Assembly: GCA_964592965.1 (NCBI GenBank)
Contig: CAZQJX010000022.1
Coordinates: 1 to 25,062 of the forward strand
Direction: 5' to 3'
Origin: CAZKMM01 sp964592965
GTDB lineage: Bacteria; RBG-13-61-14; DRUE01
Length of the DNA: 25,062 nucleotides
Shown here: piece after piece, positions 1-7,483 of the stretch
How the letters are laid out: every line of letters begins with the position of its first letter
Numbering within the stretch: position 1 is the stretch's first letter
Notes under the pieces: generated by a model
Databases searched by the model: none
What the model was told of the DNA's origin: nothing
The model's input: the letters and a program-made list of their open reading frames with translations, nothing else
Program-made: the position numbers and the translations under genes

Positions 1-3
1 GGT

Positions 4-80
4 GCGCCCTTAGCTCAATTGGATAGAGCGTGTGGCTACGGACCACAAGGTTGGGGGTTCGAGTCCCTCAGGGCGTGCCA
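4..80 (+). tRNA. tRNA-Arg (anticodon ACG)
   Basis: Cloverleaf folds by eye. The acceptor stem is GCGCCCU with AGGGCGU, the D arm contains AGCTCAATTGGATAGAGC, the anticodon stem TGTGG/CCACA encloses the loop CTACGGA (anticodon ACG), and the T arm contains GGTTCGAGTCC. The 3' CCA is encoded. ACG-type tRNA-Arg is the universal bacterial substrate for A34-to-inosine editing, and the editing enzyme gene tadA follows directly. Confidence 0.96.
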
Positions 81-91
81 GAAGCAATTCC

Positions 92-115
92 GGCGGTTTC
101 AAAACCGCCTTTTTT
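92..115 (+). terminator. Intrinsic terminator after tRNA-Arg
   Basis: A perfect 8-bp inverted repeat (GGCGGTTT at 92-99, AAACCGCC at 102-109) is followed by six T's at 110-115. It lies 12 nt after the tRNA CCA end, as expected for a Rho-independent terminator of the tRNA transcript. The tadA ribosome binding site begins only 3-4 nt later, so read-through, if any, would feed tadA. Confidence 0.85.
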
Positions 116-128
116 GTTGGAGAAAAAA

Positions 129-581
129 TTGGAACAAGATGAAAAATTTATGAAGCTAGCCCTGAAAGAGGCAGAAAAAGCACAGGCAAAAAATGAAGTT
201 CCCATCGGATGTGTGGTGGTGGTGGATGGAAGGGTGGTGGCAAGGGCTCATAATTTAAGAGAATCTACCTGCGACCCGACCGCTCATGCGGAAATTTTGG
301 CTTTAAAAAAAGCAGGGAAAAAACTGGGGGACTGGAGACTGGAACAAGCCACGGTTTATGTGACCTGTGAGCCCTGCCCGATGTGTGCCGGGGCTCTGGT
401 CTGGGCACGGGTGAAAAGGGTGGTTTATGGCTGTTCTGACCCGAAGGCAGGAGCTGTTAACACCCTTTATCAAATTGGTCAGGACCCAAAACTTAATCAT
501 CGTTTTGAGGTCTGTTCTGGAGTGCTGGAAAAAGAATGTAAGGAAATTTTAAAAAAGTTCTTTAAAAAGAAAAGAGGGTGA
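129..581 (+). CDS. tadA: tRNA-specific adenosine deaminase TadA
   Basis: TadA deaminates the wobble adenosine (A34) of tRNA-Arg(ACG) to inosine, letting one tRNA read CGU, CGC and CGA. The 150-residue product has the zinc deaminase signature: TAHAEI with zinc ligand His53 and catalytic Glu55, then CEPCPMC with Cys83 and Cys86 as the other ligands. Length is close to the usual 150-170. I chose TTG at 129 because GGAG (119-122) lies 6 nt upstream; ATG at 150 would cut into the first helix and has no comparable site. The frame stays open upstream, but that part is the tRNA and its terminator. The gene sits immediately after the gene for its own substrate tRNA. The assignment is very secure. Confidence 0.95.
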   Translation: MEQDEKFMKLALKEAEKAQAKNEVPIGCVVVVDGRVVARAHNLRESTCDPTAHAEILALKKAGKKLGDWRLEQATVYVTCEPCPMCAGALVWARVKRVVYGCSDPKAGAVNTLYQIGQDPKLNHRFEVCSGVLEKECKEILKKFFKKKRG

Positions 582-583
582 AT

Positions 584-589
584 TATAAT
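584..589 (+). promoter_or_regulatory. -10 element for the tRNA-Ser/SRP RNA transcript
   Basis: A perfect TATAAT ends 8 nt before the first base of tRNA-Ser(CGA). It overlaps the last nucleotides after the tadA stop. The -35 region at the usual spacing (TTTAAA at 561-566) is weak. This is the only good promoter-like site seen before the tRNA-Ser/SRP RNA/dnaX block. Confidence 0.55.
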
Positions 590-597
590 TTATTATG

Positions 598-689
598 GGA
601 GGGGTGGCCGAGTGGTTGAAGGCGGCAGACTCGAAATCTGCTCTACCGCTTTTGCGGTAGCGGGGGTTCGAATCCCTCCCCCTCCGCCA
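598..689 (+). tRNA. tRNA-Ser (anticodon CGA)
   Basis: Class II tRNA with a long variable arm. The acceptor stem GGAGGGG pairs with CCCCTCC, and the anticodon stem GCAGA/TCTGC encloses CTCGAAA (anticodon CGA). The variable arm contains the hairpin TACCGCTTTTGCGGTA, the T loop is TTCGAAT, and discriminator G is followed by encoded CCA. It reads UCG codons. Confidence 0.96.
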
Positions 690-741
690 GAATTTGCCAG
701 TTCTTTGGAATTTTGCTAGATAATAAATTCTAGAAATGAGC

Positions 742-836
742 GGAGAGATGGCCGAGTCTGGTCGAAGGCGCACGACTGGAAATCGTGCAGGCGGGCAAAA
801 CCCGCCTCGGGGGTTCGAATCCCCCTCTCTCCGCCA
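742..836 (+). tRNA. tRNA-Ser (anticodon GGA)
   Basis: Class II tRNA. The acceptor GGAGAGA pairs with TCTCTCC, and the anticodon stem CACGA/TCGTG encloses CTGGAAA (anticodon GGA). The variable arm is GGCGGGCAAAACCCGCC, the T loop is TTCGAAT, discriminator G, encoded CCA. It reads UCC and UCU. Its CCA end is one nucleotide from the start of the extended SRP RNA helix, so the two RNAs are probably cut from one precursor. Confidence 0.96.
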
Positions 837-837
837 T

Positions 838-964
<127 letters not shown>

Positions 965-990
965 TAAACCCTAAAAGAAAAGGAGCTAAA

Positions 991-2664
991 TTGTCCTACC
1001 TAGTTTTAGCAAGGAAGTGGCGTCCCCAGACCTTTGATGAAGTTGTAGGTCAAGAGGCAATTACCCGCACCTTAAAAAATGCCATTTCAATGGGACGAGT
1101 TCCTCATGCTCTTTTATTCACCGGTCCCAGAGGAGTGGGAAAAACCACTCTGGCAAGAATTGTTGCCAAAGCATTAAATTGCGAAAAAGGACCAACTCCC
1201 ACTCCTTGTGGAGAATGTTCTTCCTGCCGACAGATTACTCAAGGAACGAGTTTAGATGTTCTGGAGATAGATGGAGCGTCCAATACAGGCGTGGATGATG
1301 TTCGGCAGTTAAGAGAGTCTGTTCAATACCGTCCCAGCCAGAGCAGATATAAAGTTTACATAATTGATGAGGTTCATATGCTTTCTCGGGGAGCTTTTAA
1401 TGCTCTTTTGAAGACACTGGAGGAGCCACCTGAGCACTGTTATTTTATCTTCGCTACAACCGAGCCTCACAAAGTTCCTCAAACCATTCAATCCCGCTGT
1501 CAGAGGTTTGATTTCAGGAGAATACCGCCCCAGATAATTTCCGAGCGATTGAAAAAAATTGCTGAGGAAGAGGGAATAATCATCTCCGAGCAGGGACTTA
1601 AGCTTATAGCCAGACAAGCAGAAGGAAGTTTAAGAGATGCCATAAGTCTTTTGGACCAAGCAGTAAGTTTTGCTGGAAAAGAAATTCAAGAAGATAAGCT
1701 GTTTGAGCTTCTTGCCTGTGTTAATCGCCAGTATCTTTTTGATTTGAGCGGTGCACTGGTTAAAGCCGAGCCGAAAACAGCTCTTGAAATATTGGAGCAG
1801 GTATATCGTGCTGGTTATGACCTCAAACAATTTCTTAAAGAGTTTATTGACCATTTTCGTGATTTATTGGTGGTAAAATTTGTTTCAGAGCCTGGGGAGC
1901 TTGTGGAGCTGAGCGAGCCTGAAATTGACCAGCTGAGAAAACAGGCAAATATGGCAAGTGAGGAGCAGTTAAATTTGATTTTTGAATTTCTGCTTCAAGC
2001 AGAAGAGAAACTGGCAAGAACCGAATATCCCAAGGTGGTTTTGGAATATGCTTTTGTAAAATGTGCTTCTATTAAACCTATGCTTGGTATAGAGGAGTTA
2101 ATTTCAAGGCTGGATGAGCTTGAACAAAAGCTTGTTGGCTCAGGTATTGATAGAGAAGAGCTTGAATTAAGACAAGATGAATCCTATCAAACTTCAGAAC
2201 AAAAAAATTATACTGAGGAAAAAGAAAACCTCAGCCAAACCCAGCTAAATACCTCAACCTCTTTTCCGACCGAGGCAGAAAAAGATTGGAATGGATTTAT
2301 TGAATATCTTGCGGAGAAAAGCCCGGGCATTGCTGGGATTTTAAAAAACGGTGAGTTTTTGGGCAAAGAAAATGGTAAGATAACCATTGCTTTTAAAGGC
2401 AATGATTTTTGTATGGAGATTTTGGAGAGCAGAGAAGAAAGAGAAAGAATCAGCAAGTTCGCCAGTGAATACTTTGAGGAGAAGCTCAGTTTAGTTTGTA
2501 TCTCTGAAAAAGATGATAATGAAAAAAAGAAAAGGGCGCAGGGCATTGTTCAGGAAGAGCATCGCAAAAGATTAATTGAGCATCCTTTTGTTCAAAAGGC
2601 TCTGGAGCTTTTCAACGCACGATTAGAAGAGGTTAAGCTGGGTGAAAGAAAAGAATCCGATTGA
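991..2664 (+). CDS. dnaX: DNA polymerase III subunit gamma/tau
   Basis: DnaX is the ATPase core of the clamp loader, which places the beta sliding clamp on primed DNA and holds the replicative polymerase. The 557-residue product has Walker A GPRGVGKTT (45-53), zinc-module cysteines 64, 73, 76 and 79, Walker B/DExH IIDEVHML (124-131), and the sensor/arginine-finger segment TTEPHKVPQTIQSRCQRF. A charged linker begins around residue 380, followed by a C-terminal tau-like domain. I chose TTG at 991 because AGGAG (981-985) precedes it and the product then starts at the conserved SYLVLARKWRPQ; the open frame upstream runs into the SRP RNA. A phased slippery heptamer lies near the 3' end. The gene overlaps recR by 23 nt. 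Confidence 0.95.
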   Translation: MSYLVLARKWRPQTFDEVVGQEAITRTLKNAISMGRVPHALLFTGPRGVGKTTLARIVAKALNCEKGPTPTPCGECSSCRQITQGTSLDVLEIDGASNTGVDDVRQLRESVQYRPSQSRYKVYIIDEVHMLSRGAFNALLKTLEEPPEHCYFIFATTEPHKVPQTIQSRCQRFDFRRIPPQIISERLKKIAEEEGIIISEQGLKLIARQAEGSLRDAISLLDQAVSFAGKEIQEDKLFELLACVNRQYLFDLSGALVKAEPKTALEILEQVYRAGYDLKQFLKEFIDHFRDLLVVKFVSEPGELVELSEPEIDQLRKQANMASEEQLNLIFEFLLQAEEKLARTEYPKVVLEYAFVKCASIKPMLGIEELISRLDELEQKLVGSGIDREELELRQDESYQTSEQKNYTEEKENLSQTQLNTSTSFPTEAEKDWNGFIEYLAEKSPGIAGILKNGEFLGKENGKITIAFKGNDFCMEILESREERERISKFASEYFEEKLSLVCISEKDDNEKKKRAQGIVQEEHRKRLIEHPFVQKALELFNARLEEVKLGERKESD

Positions 2665-3241
2665 AAGGGCGGTTGAGATTATCTCTCAGCTTCCCGGTTT
2701 TGGAGAAAAGAGTGCAACTAGGCTGGTTTATTGGCTGGCTGGTGAAGGGAGAGCAATTCTTAAGGAGCTTGTTTCTCGGCTTGACCAATTAGATAAAACT
2801 ATAAAGACCTGTTCAGTATGCGGTGATATATCTTTTTCTGACCCTTGCCCGCTCTGCTCCAATCCTTCTCGGGACTCTAGCGTGATTATGGTTGTGGAAG
2901 ATGGGAAATCTAAAAGAGTGATTGAAAAAACAGGTATTTTTAAAGGAAGATACCATATACTTGGTGGACTGGTTTCTCCCAAACTTGGCATAACCCCAGA
3001 TAAACTCAGAATTAATGAGCTTATTGAGAGGATAAAATCAGAAGGAACAAAAGAGATAATAATTGGTTTAAGCTCCAGTCAAGAAGGGCAAGCGACCGAA
3101 GCGGTGCTTATTGATAAGCTTTCAGCTTATCCGGTGAAAATAACAAGACTGGCACGGGGAATGCCTGTTGCTAGTGCGGTTGAATATCTTGACCAGGAGA
3201 GCCTTCGCTTGGCAATAGAGGAGCGCAAGCGGGTCAGGTGA
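2642..3241 (+). CDS. recR: Recombination mediator protein RecR
   Basis: RecR acts with RecO and RecF to load RecA on SSB-coated gapped DNA. The 199-residue product is full length. It has an N-terminal helix-hairpin-helix (LPGFGEKSATRL, 17-28), a C4 zinc finger (Cys57, 60, 69, 72), and a Toprim domain starting near VIMVVEDGKSK with the family signature FKGRYHILGG. The GTG start at 2642 lies inside dnaX, with AGAGGT 8 nt upstream, which suggests translational coupling. In many bacteria ebfC (yaaK) sits between dnaX and recR; here it is absent. The 3' end overlaps the convergent Cys-rich gene by 8 nt. Confidence 0.96.
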   Translation: MKEKNPIERAVEIISQLPGFGEKSATRLVYWLAGEGRAILKELVSRLDQLDKTIKTCSVCGDISFSDPCPLCSNPSRDSSVIMVVEDGKSKRVIEKTGIFKGRYHILGGLVSPKLGITPDKLRINELIERIKSEGTKEIIIGLSSSQEGQATEAVLIDKLSAYPVKITRLARGMPVASAVEYLDQESLRLAIEERKRVR

Positions 3242-3491
3242 GCTTTTTAGCCTCATCCATTGCTTTAATCAGGCTTTCCAGTTTTCCAGAAGAAGTTTTA
3301 CTGAGCGCAGAGTGAATTTCCTCTGCTGAAAAGTGCTTTGCAAGGAAATCACCAATATCTATCCGCTGTGCCCAGCAAAATATGATGCGAGGGCAAAAAG
3401 GCTTTTCGCAGGTTCTGCAATATTTGAAGTTAACCTCTCCACCAAGCCGGGGACAGCGAATTTCTAGCTCATCATATTGGTCAATAGCCAT
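3234..3491 (-). CDS. Small cysteine-rich protein of unknown function
   Basis: An 85-residue soluble protein. Cysteines are at C-x10-C-x2-C-x4-C-x5-C in the N-terminal half (RCPRLGGEVNFKYCRTC... then FCPRIIFCW), followed by a helical C-terminal half. The pattern CPRLGxEVxFxYC...CW resembles short uncharacterised proteins I recall from Deltaproteobacteria; this is from memory and not checked. The cysteines suggest metal binding or a redox role. The start codon overlaps the carD-like stop (TGATG), so the two genes are probably translated together. The 3' end overlaps recR by 8 nt. Confidence 0.75.
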   Translation of the reverse strand: MAIDQYDELEIRCPRLGGEVNFKYCRTCEKPFCPRIIFCWAQRIDIGDFLAKHFSAEEIHSALSKTSSGKLESLIKAMDEAKKLT

Positions 3492-3976
3492 CAGGCATTA
3501 AAGATTTTATCAATTTGTTTTTCAATTACTTTTTCATCTTTTTTCTGGACAAGGCTTAGTTCTTTGACCAGAAGGTTTCTGGCAGTATCCAAAACCTTTT
3601 TTTCACCAAAGCTTAATTCTTTATATAGCCTGAGCATATAAAGCTCTCTTAAAACCTCAGCAATTTCATAAATAGAGCCGGTTTTGATTTTTTCCATATA
3701 TTCTCTCTGCCTGCGATTCCAAGTTTGATTGGATTTTTTTATTTTTTTCTTTTCTTTCAAGAACTTAATGACTTTTGGGACCTCTTTGGGAGAAATCAAT
3801 CCTCTCATACCCACCTGCTCGGCGCTGTCTTTAGGAATCATTATAGTAGTATCAGAGTCAAGAAGCCTCAGAACATAAAATTCCTTTTCCTCACCAGAGA
3901 TTTGCCTTGTTTCTATTTTCTCAACAACACCCACCCCATGGGCAGGATATACCGCTACATCTCCGACTTTAAACAT
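3491..3976 (-). CDS. CarD/CdnL-type transcriptional regulator
   Basis: CarD-family proteins bind the RNA polymerase beta subunit and stabilise open promoter complexes, and are tied to rRNA transcription and stress. The 161-residue product has the N-terminal RNA-polymerase-interacting fold (FKVGDVAVYPAHGVGVVEKI, then FYVLRLLDSDTTIMIPKDSA) and a helical C-terminal DNA-contacting domain (NRRQREYMEKIKTGSIYEIA, LSFGEKKVLDTARNLLVKEL). Both parts and the length match the family. AGGAGG lies just upstream of the ATG. It has one of the best sigma70-like promoters in the window at 4100-4128, with a leader of about 115 nt, so expression is probably high. Confidence 0.93.
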   Translation of the reverse strand: MFKVGDVAVYPAHGVGVVEKIETRQISGEEKEFYVLRLLDSDTTIMIPKDSAEQVGMRGLISPKEVPKVIKFLKEKKKIKKSNQTWNRRQREYMEKIKTGSIYEIAEVLRELYMLRLYKELSFGEKKVLDTARNLLVKELSLVQKKDEKVIEKQIDKIFNA

Positions 3977-4099
3977 AATCCTCCTTTCTTTGGTTTTTTA
4001 TTTAAAATTTTGACTAGTTTTCAAACAAGAAAGGAAACTTTAAAGCTAAAACCGCTTTTTAAGATGAATTTTTGAAAATTTTTTCTGAACTTTTTTATT

Positions 4100-4128
4100 A
4101 TTTTAGTAAATTTTGTTATCTATGTCAA
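4100..4128 (-). promoter_or_regulatory. Sigma70-type promoter of the carD-like operon
   Basis: On the minus strand, TTGACA (4128-4123) is followed by a 17-nt spacer and TAAAAT (4105-4100), one mismatch from the full consensus. The predicted start near 4093 gives a leader of about 115 nt before the ATG at 3976. That leader is very AT-rich; I see no recognisable riboswitch in it. Confidence 0.75.
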
Positions 4129-4182
4129 GAAAATTCGCTTTGATTTTTCTACTCGGAGGGAATTGATTTAAAAATTTTCCTA

Positions 4183-5124
4183 TCATTTGGTGTTGTTTGA
4201 CATTTTTTCAACTTTTTCAAGTATTTTTGGTCTTGCGGATTCAAAGATGGGATTTGCAAATTCAAGTGTCCAGGTTCTTTGCTCAAAGCTTCTTTCCAAA
4301 ACCTGCTTGATGAATCTTCTTTCAAAATCTTCAATTCTCCAGCCATAGATGTGATAAGAATCTGACTCATCAACATATCTTCCCAGACTTACTTTAAAAT
4401 TTGCTTTTTTTTCAATTTCTTGGGCAACTTTTTTCATCAGAAAGATGAGCGCAAAAGCGTTCATAAACGCAGCATCATAAGCATCTCTGCTCCTAAATCG
4501 CAGGTTTAAATTGAGTTTAAAATGGTTTTCTTCCACAGGAAGAAGCCGAAACCAAAGGCTTTGCAGGCAGGGTGGGTGCTCGATTTCTGGGTCCATCCAT
4601 ACCTGCCAGGTTATTGCCTGCGCCCTTCTGGTATGAGGCGCCTGACAGAGTTTTTCAACCAATTTCTCTATTTGATTAACAGGATTTTCTTGGGGGACTC
4701 GTTTATAAGAAAAAAGCCTTTCATGATATGTATATTCCCAGCGTTTGTCCTCTGGGTTGAGCGGGTCGCGAATCCAGTGGTCTTTTATGCCTTCCACCAC
4801 TTCCAGGCGATACTCTTCCAAATCTTCAAGGGAGCCGGGAAAAGCACGATGAATCATTGGCTCGCTGAGAGGCTCTTCAACAACCAGACGCATAGTCGCA
4901 TCTAGGCTGGGCGGGTCAATAAAATTGCCTTTCTCATCTTTTCTGTCATATTCGGTGCGAATTTTTGTGCCAAATCTATAAAGCGCAAGCAAAGAATTTT
5001 CCCAAGCTTCAGCAAGTGATTTTCCCCGAGCGCTTAAAACAGGTATTTGCCCACTGCCAGCTTCCAGCTCAACAAAGATTTTTTTCTCCTTTATGAGCTT
5101 TTCTATCAGCTCATCTAAGCTCAT
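4183..5124 (-). CDS. Divergent thymidylate synthase (ThyA superfamily) protein
   Basis: A 313-residue protein that I place in the ThyA/dCMP-hydroxymethylase superfamily from its active-site pattern. RR (166-167) is followed 20 residues later by Cys186 in HPPCLQSLWF, the spacing of Arg126-127 and catalytic Cys146 in E. coli ThyA. RSRD (211-214) matches the phosphate-binding RSxD, with Asn222 eight residues after the Asp, like Asn177. YHIYG (257-261) supplies the His and Tyr that bind deoxyribose. Asn rather than Asp at 222 favours dUMP as substrate. The N-terminal ~120 residues are unlike E. coli ThyA, the LGxPFN motif is altered (AAFMN), and I do not see the folate-closing C-terminus. It overlaps the antiporter gene by ATGA. 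It could be a real dTMP synthase or a non-canonical member. Confidence 0.72.
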   Translation of the reverse strand: MSLDELIEKLIKEKKIFVELEAGSGQIPVLSARGKSLAEAWENSLLALYRFGTKIRTEYDRKDEKGNFIDPPSLDATMRLVVEEPLSEPMIHRAFPGSLEDLEEYRLEVVEGIKDHWIRDPLNPEDKRWEYTYHERLFSYKRVPQENPVNQIEKLVEKLCQAPHTRRAQAITWQVWMDPEIEHPPCLQSLWFRLLPVEENHFKLNLNLRFRSRDAYDAAFMNAFALIFLMKKVAQEIEKKANFKVSLGRYVDESDSYHIYGWRIEDFERRFIKQVLERSFEQRTWTLEFANPIFESARPKILEKVEKMSNNTK

Positions 5125-6077
5125 TTTATTCCGCCTTTTTGAAGATAGATATATCCAACAAAAGCTATAAAACCTAATAGCAAAATCAAAGCTTCCCAGC
5201 GAGAGATTTTATAATCTCTGGAAAATATTGGCAAAACAACCGCAATGCCGAACATAACCAAAATGTGAACCGCAAGCTCATTAAATTCCATTGCAATGGG
5301 TCTTACCAAACAGGCAATGCCTATCACTCCTGAAATGTTAAAGATGTTGGAGCCAATCAGGTTCCCGACGCTTATAGCGGTTTTTTTCTTTATACCCGCA
5401 TAAACTGATACCGCCAGTTCAGGCAGGCTGGTGCCTATTGCAATCATACTTAGCCCAATCACCAGTTCACTAACTCCTAAAGCCTTGGCTATTTTTATTC
5501 CGCTTTTTACCAGCCAATCTGCTCCTATGCAAAGAAGAAAGATTCCTGTTAAGAGAAACATAAGGCTTGCTAAAATGTTAAACTTTGCGGGTTTAACTTT
5601 TTGGTCTTCTGGTATAAGCCTGACTTTATATGAGTAGAAAAGATAGGCAACAAGAGCTAAAAAAAGAATCGCTCCTTCTATTCTCCCTATTCCCTGTTTC
5701 CAGAAAAAAAGAGCGCTAAAAAGCAGATATATTCCAAACATCCAAAAAAACTGAGGGATTAACTCCTTTGGGTCAAATCGTAAGGGTCTGATTAATGCAA
5801 CCACTGCTAAAATTAAGCCCAGATTGGCAATGTTTGAGCCAATAACATTTCCAACCGCTACCCCAGATGAATGGCGAAGAACCGCTCCTGTGGTAACGAA
5901 AAGCTCTGGAGCAGAGGTGCCAAAAGCAACCACTGTCAAGCCGATAATCAAAGGTCTGATTCTAAGCCTGTGGGCAATGGCACTTGCTCCTTCAACCAAT
6001 CCGCTGGAACCAATCACAAGAAAAATGATTCCGAAGAGGAACTGCGCAAGGCAATAAGCCCATTCGGAGCCAGACAT
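5121..6077 (-). CDS. CaCA-family calcium/cation antiporter (YrbG-like)
   Basis: An inner-membrane exchanger of the Ca2+:cation antiporter superfamily. The 318-residue protein has about ten hydrophobic segments in two inverted halves. Each half carries an alpha-repeat: GLTVVAFGTSAPELFVT followed by AVGNVIGSNIANLG, and GLSMIAIGTSLPELAVS followed by SVGNLIGSNIFNISG. The acidic residues in TSAPE and TSLPE and the GNxIGSN segments form the ion site in this family. The ion is probably Ca2+ against Na+ or H+, but cannot be settled from sequence. Its ATG overlaps the serS stop (TAATG) with GGAG 8 nt upstream, so it is co-expressed with serS and the thymidylate synthase-like gene. Confidence 0.92.
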   Translation of the reverse strand: MSGSEWAYCLAQFLFGIIFLVIGSSGLVEGASAIAHRLRIRPLIIGLTVVAFGTSAPELFVTTGAVLRHSSGVAVGNVIGSNIANLGLILAVVALIRPLRFDPKELIPQFFWMFGIYLLFSALFFWKQGIGRIEGAILFLALVAYLFYSYKVRLIPEDQKVKPAKFNILASLMFLLTGIFLLCIGADWLVKSGIKIAKALGVSELVIGLSMIAIGTSLPELAVSVYAGIKKKTAISVGNLIGSNIFNISGVIGIACLVRPIAMEFNELAVHILVMFGIAVVLPIFSRDYKISRWEALILLLGFIAFVGYIYLQKGGIK

Positions 6078-7363
6078 TAATTTTCTCCGGGATGAATTTC
6101 TTTCTTACCCATATAATCCCAAAGCACTTCTGGAATTTTTACAGTGCCATCTTCTTCCTGAAAATTTTCTAAAATAGCAACAAGGGTTCTGCCAATTGCC
6201 AGACCAGAGCCGTTTAAAGTGTGGACAAGCTCAGTGCCTTTTTGACCAGCTTTTCTGAACCTGATTTTTGCTCTCCTTGCCTGAAAATCCGTGCAATTGG
6301 AACAACTGCTTATCTCCCGATATGTGTCCTGACCAGGTAGCCAGACCTCAAGGTCATAGGTTTTAGCTGAGGCAAAGCCAAGGTCTGCTGTGCAAAGCGC
6401 AACTACACGATATGGAAGACCAAGCAGGTCCAGCACCCTGCTCGCATCTTTGACCAAGCTTTCCAGTTCATCAAAAGAATGCTCTGGATGAGAAAATTTA
6501 TAAAGCTCAACCTTATTGAACTGATGCTGGCGAATAAGCCCACGAACATCTTTTCCATAAGAGCCTGCCTCACTGCGAAAACAAGGGGTATAGGCGCAGA
6601 CTTTGATAGGAAGGTCATCTTCATCTAATATCTGGTCGCGAAAAAGGCTTGTAAGCGGAACTTCCGCTGTGGGAACTAAATAATAACCAAAGGGCTCTAC
6701 TTTAAAAAGGTCTTCTTCAAATTTCGGCAGGTTGCCAGAAGCAAGAAAAGTATCACGATTGCCCATAAATGGTGGGAGAATTTCTGTGTATCCGTGCTCT
6801 TTGGTATGAAGGTCAAGCATAAAATTAATAAGGGCACGCTCAAGCCTTGCACCATCACCTTTAAGAAGGCTGAAGCGTGCCCCTGCAATTTTAACTGCTT
6901 TTTCAAAATCAATAATTCCTAAAAGCTCTCCCAGCTCAATATGGTCTTTGGGAGTAAAATCAAATTTTCTCGGCTCTCCCACTACTTTGACCACTTGATT
7001 ATCTTCTTCTGTCTCGCCAATAGGCACAGAGCTGTCTGGTAAGTTTGGAATTAATAAGAGCTCTTCTTTAAGCTCCTTTTCACAGGCTTCCAGCTCTTCT
7101 TCTAGTTTTTTGAGCTTTTCTGGAATTTTGCTTGCTTGCTCTTTTAGTTTTTCTGCTTCTTCTTTTTTCCCTTCACGAATGAGCTTGCCAATTTCTTTGG
7201 ATATCTTATTTCTTTGAGAGCGTAGCTCATCTACCTGTGCCTGAATCTTTCCTCTTTGCTGAGCAAGTGCGACGATTTTGGAAAGGTCATATTTTTCTCC
7301 ACGAGTAGATAATCTTTGTTCAATCTCTTTTTGATTTTGGACAATTAATTTTAAATCCAGCAT
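6077..7363 (-). CDS. serS: Serine--tRNA ligase
   Basis: SerRS charges tRNA-Ser, two genes for which lie at 598-836. The 428-residue product has the N-terminal long coiled-coil arm (about 30-105, rich in Lys/Glu) that recognises the long variable arm of tRNA-Ser, then the class II catalytic core: TAEVPL (232-237), motif 2 FRSEAGSYGKDVRGLIRQHQ (262-281) and motif 3 NGSGLAIGRTLVAILE (384-399). Length is normal. The ATG has GGGAG seven nt upstream. It is the first gene of an overlapping three-gene operon (serS, antiporter, thymidylate synthase-like). Confidence 0.97.
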   Translation of the reverse strand: MLDLKLIVQNQKEIEQRLSTRGEKYDLSKIVALAQQRGKIQAQVDELRSQRNKISKEIGKLIREGKKEEAEKLKEQASKIPEKLKKLEEELEACEKELKEELLLIPNLPDSSVPIGETEEDNQVVKVVGEPRKFDFTPKDHIELGELLGIIDFEKAVKIAGARFSLLKGDGARLERALINFMLDLHTKEHGYTEILPPFMGNRDTFLASGNLPKFEEDLFKVEPFGYYLVPTAEVPLTSLFRDQILDEDDLPIKVCAYTPCFRSEAGSYGKDVRGLIRQHQFNKVELYKFSHPEHSFDELESLVKDASRVLDLLGLPYRVVALCTADLGFASAKTYDLEVWLPGQDTYREISSCSNCTDFQARRAKIRFRKAGQKGTELVHTLNGSGLAIGRTLVAILENFQEEDGTVKIPEVLWDYMGKKEIHPGEN

Positions 7364-7392
7364 TTTTCACTCCCAGCTTTGTTTTTTTCAAT

Positions 7393-7421
7393 AATCTATC
7401 ACTGGCTAGATATTTAATCAA
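7393..7421 (-). promoter_or_regulatory. Likely promoter of the serS operon
   Basis: On the minus strand, TTGATT (7421-7416), a 17-nt spacer and TAGATT (7398-7393), the latter preceded by TG as in extended -10 promoters. The predicted start near 7386 leaves a leader of about 22 nt that contains the ribosome binding site. Confidence 0.5.
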
Positions 7422-7454
7422 GATGATAAAAATAAGATTTTGAAAAGGAAATCC

Positions 7455-7468
7455 AGCTAAATTTAGCT
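7455..7468. promoter_or_regulatory. Perfect 14-bp palindrome, possible operator
   Basis: AGCTAAATTTAGCT is a perfect palindrome. It sits 19-32 bp upstream of the -10 of the response-regulator gene and overlaps the place where its -35 would be. It is also in the divergent region shared with serS. Binding of a dimeric regulator here is inference only. Confidence 0.4.
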
Positions 7469-7483
7469 TCATTAATCAAAATG

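Noticed and set aside
30..128. Longer tadA frame starting inside tRNA-Arg
   Set aside because: The extra residues translate the tRNA and its terminator; TTG 129 has a ribosome site and gives the normal family length.
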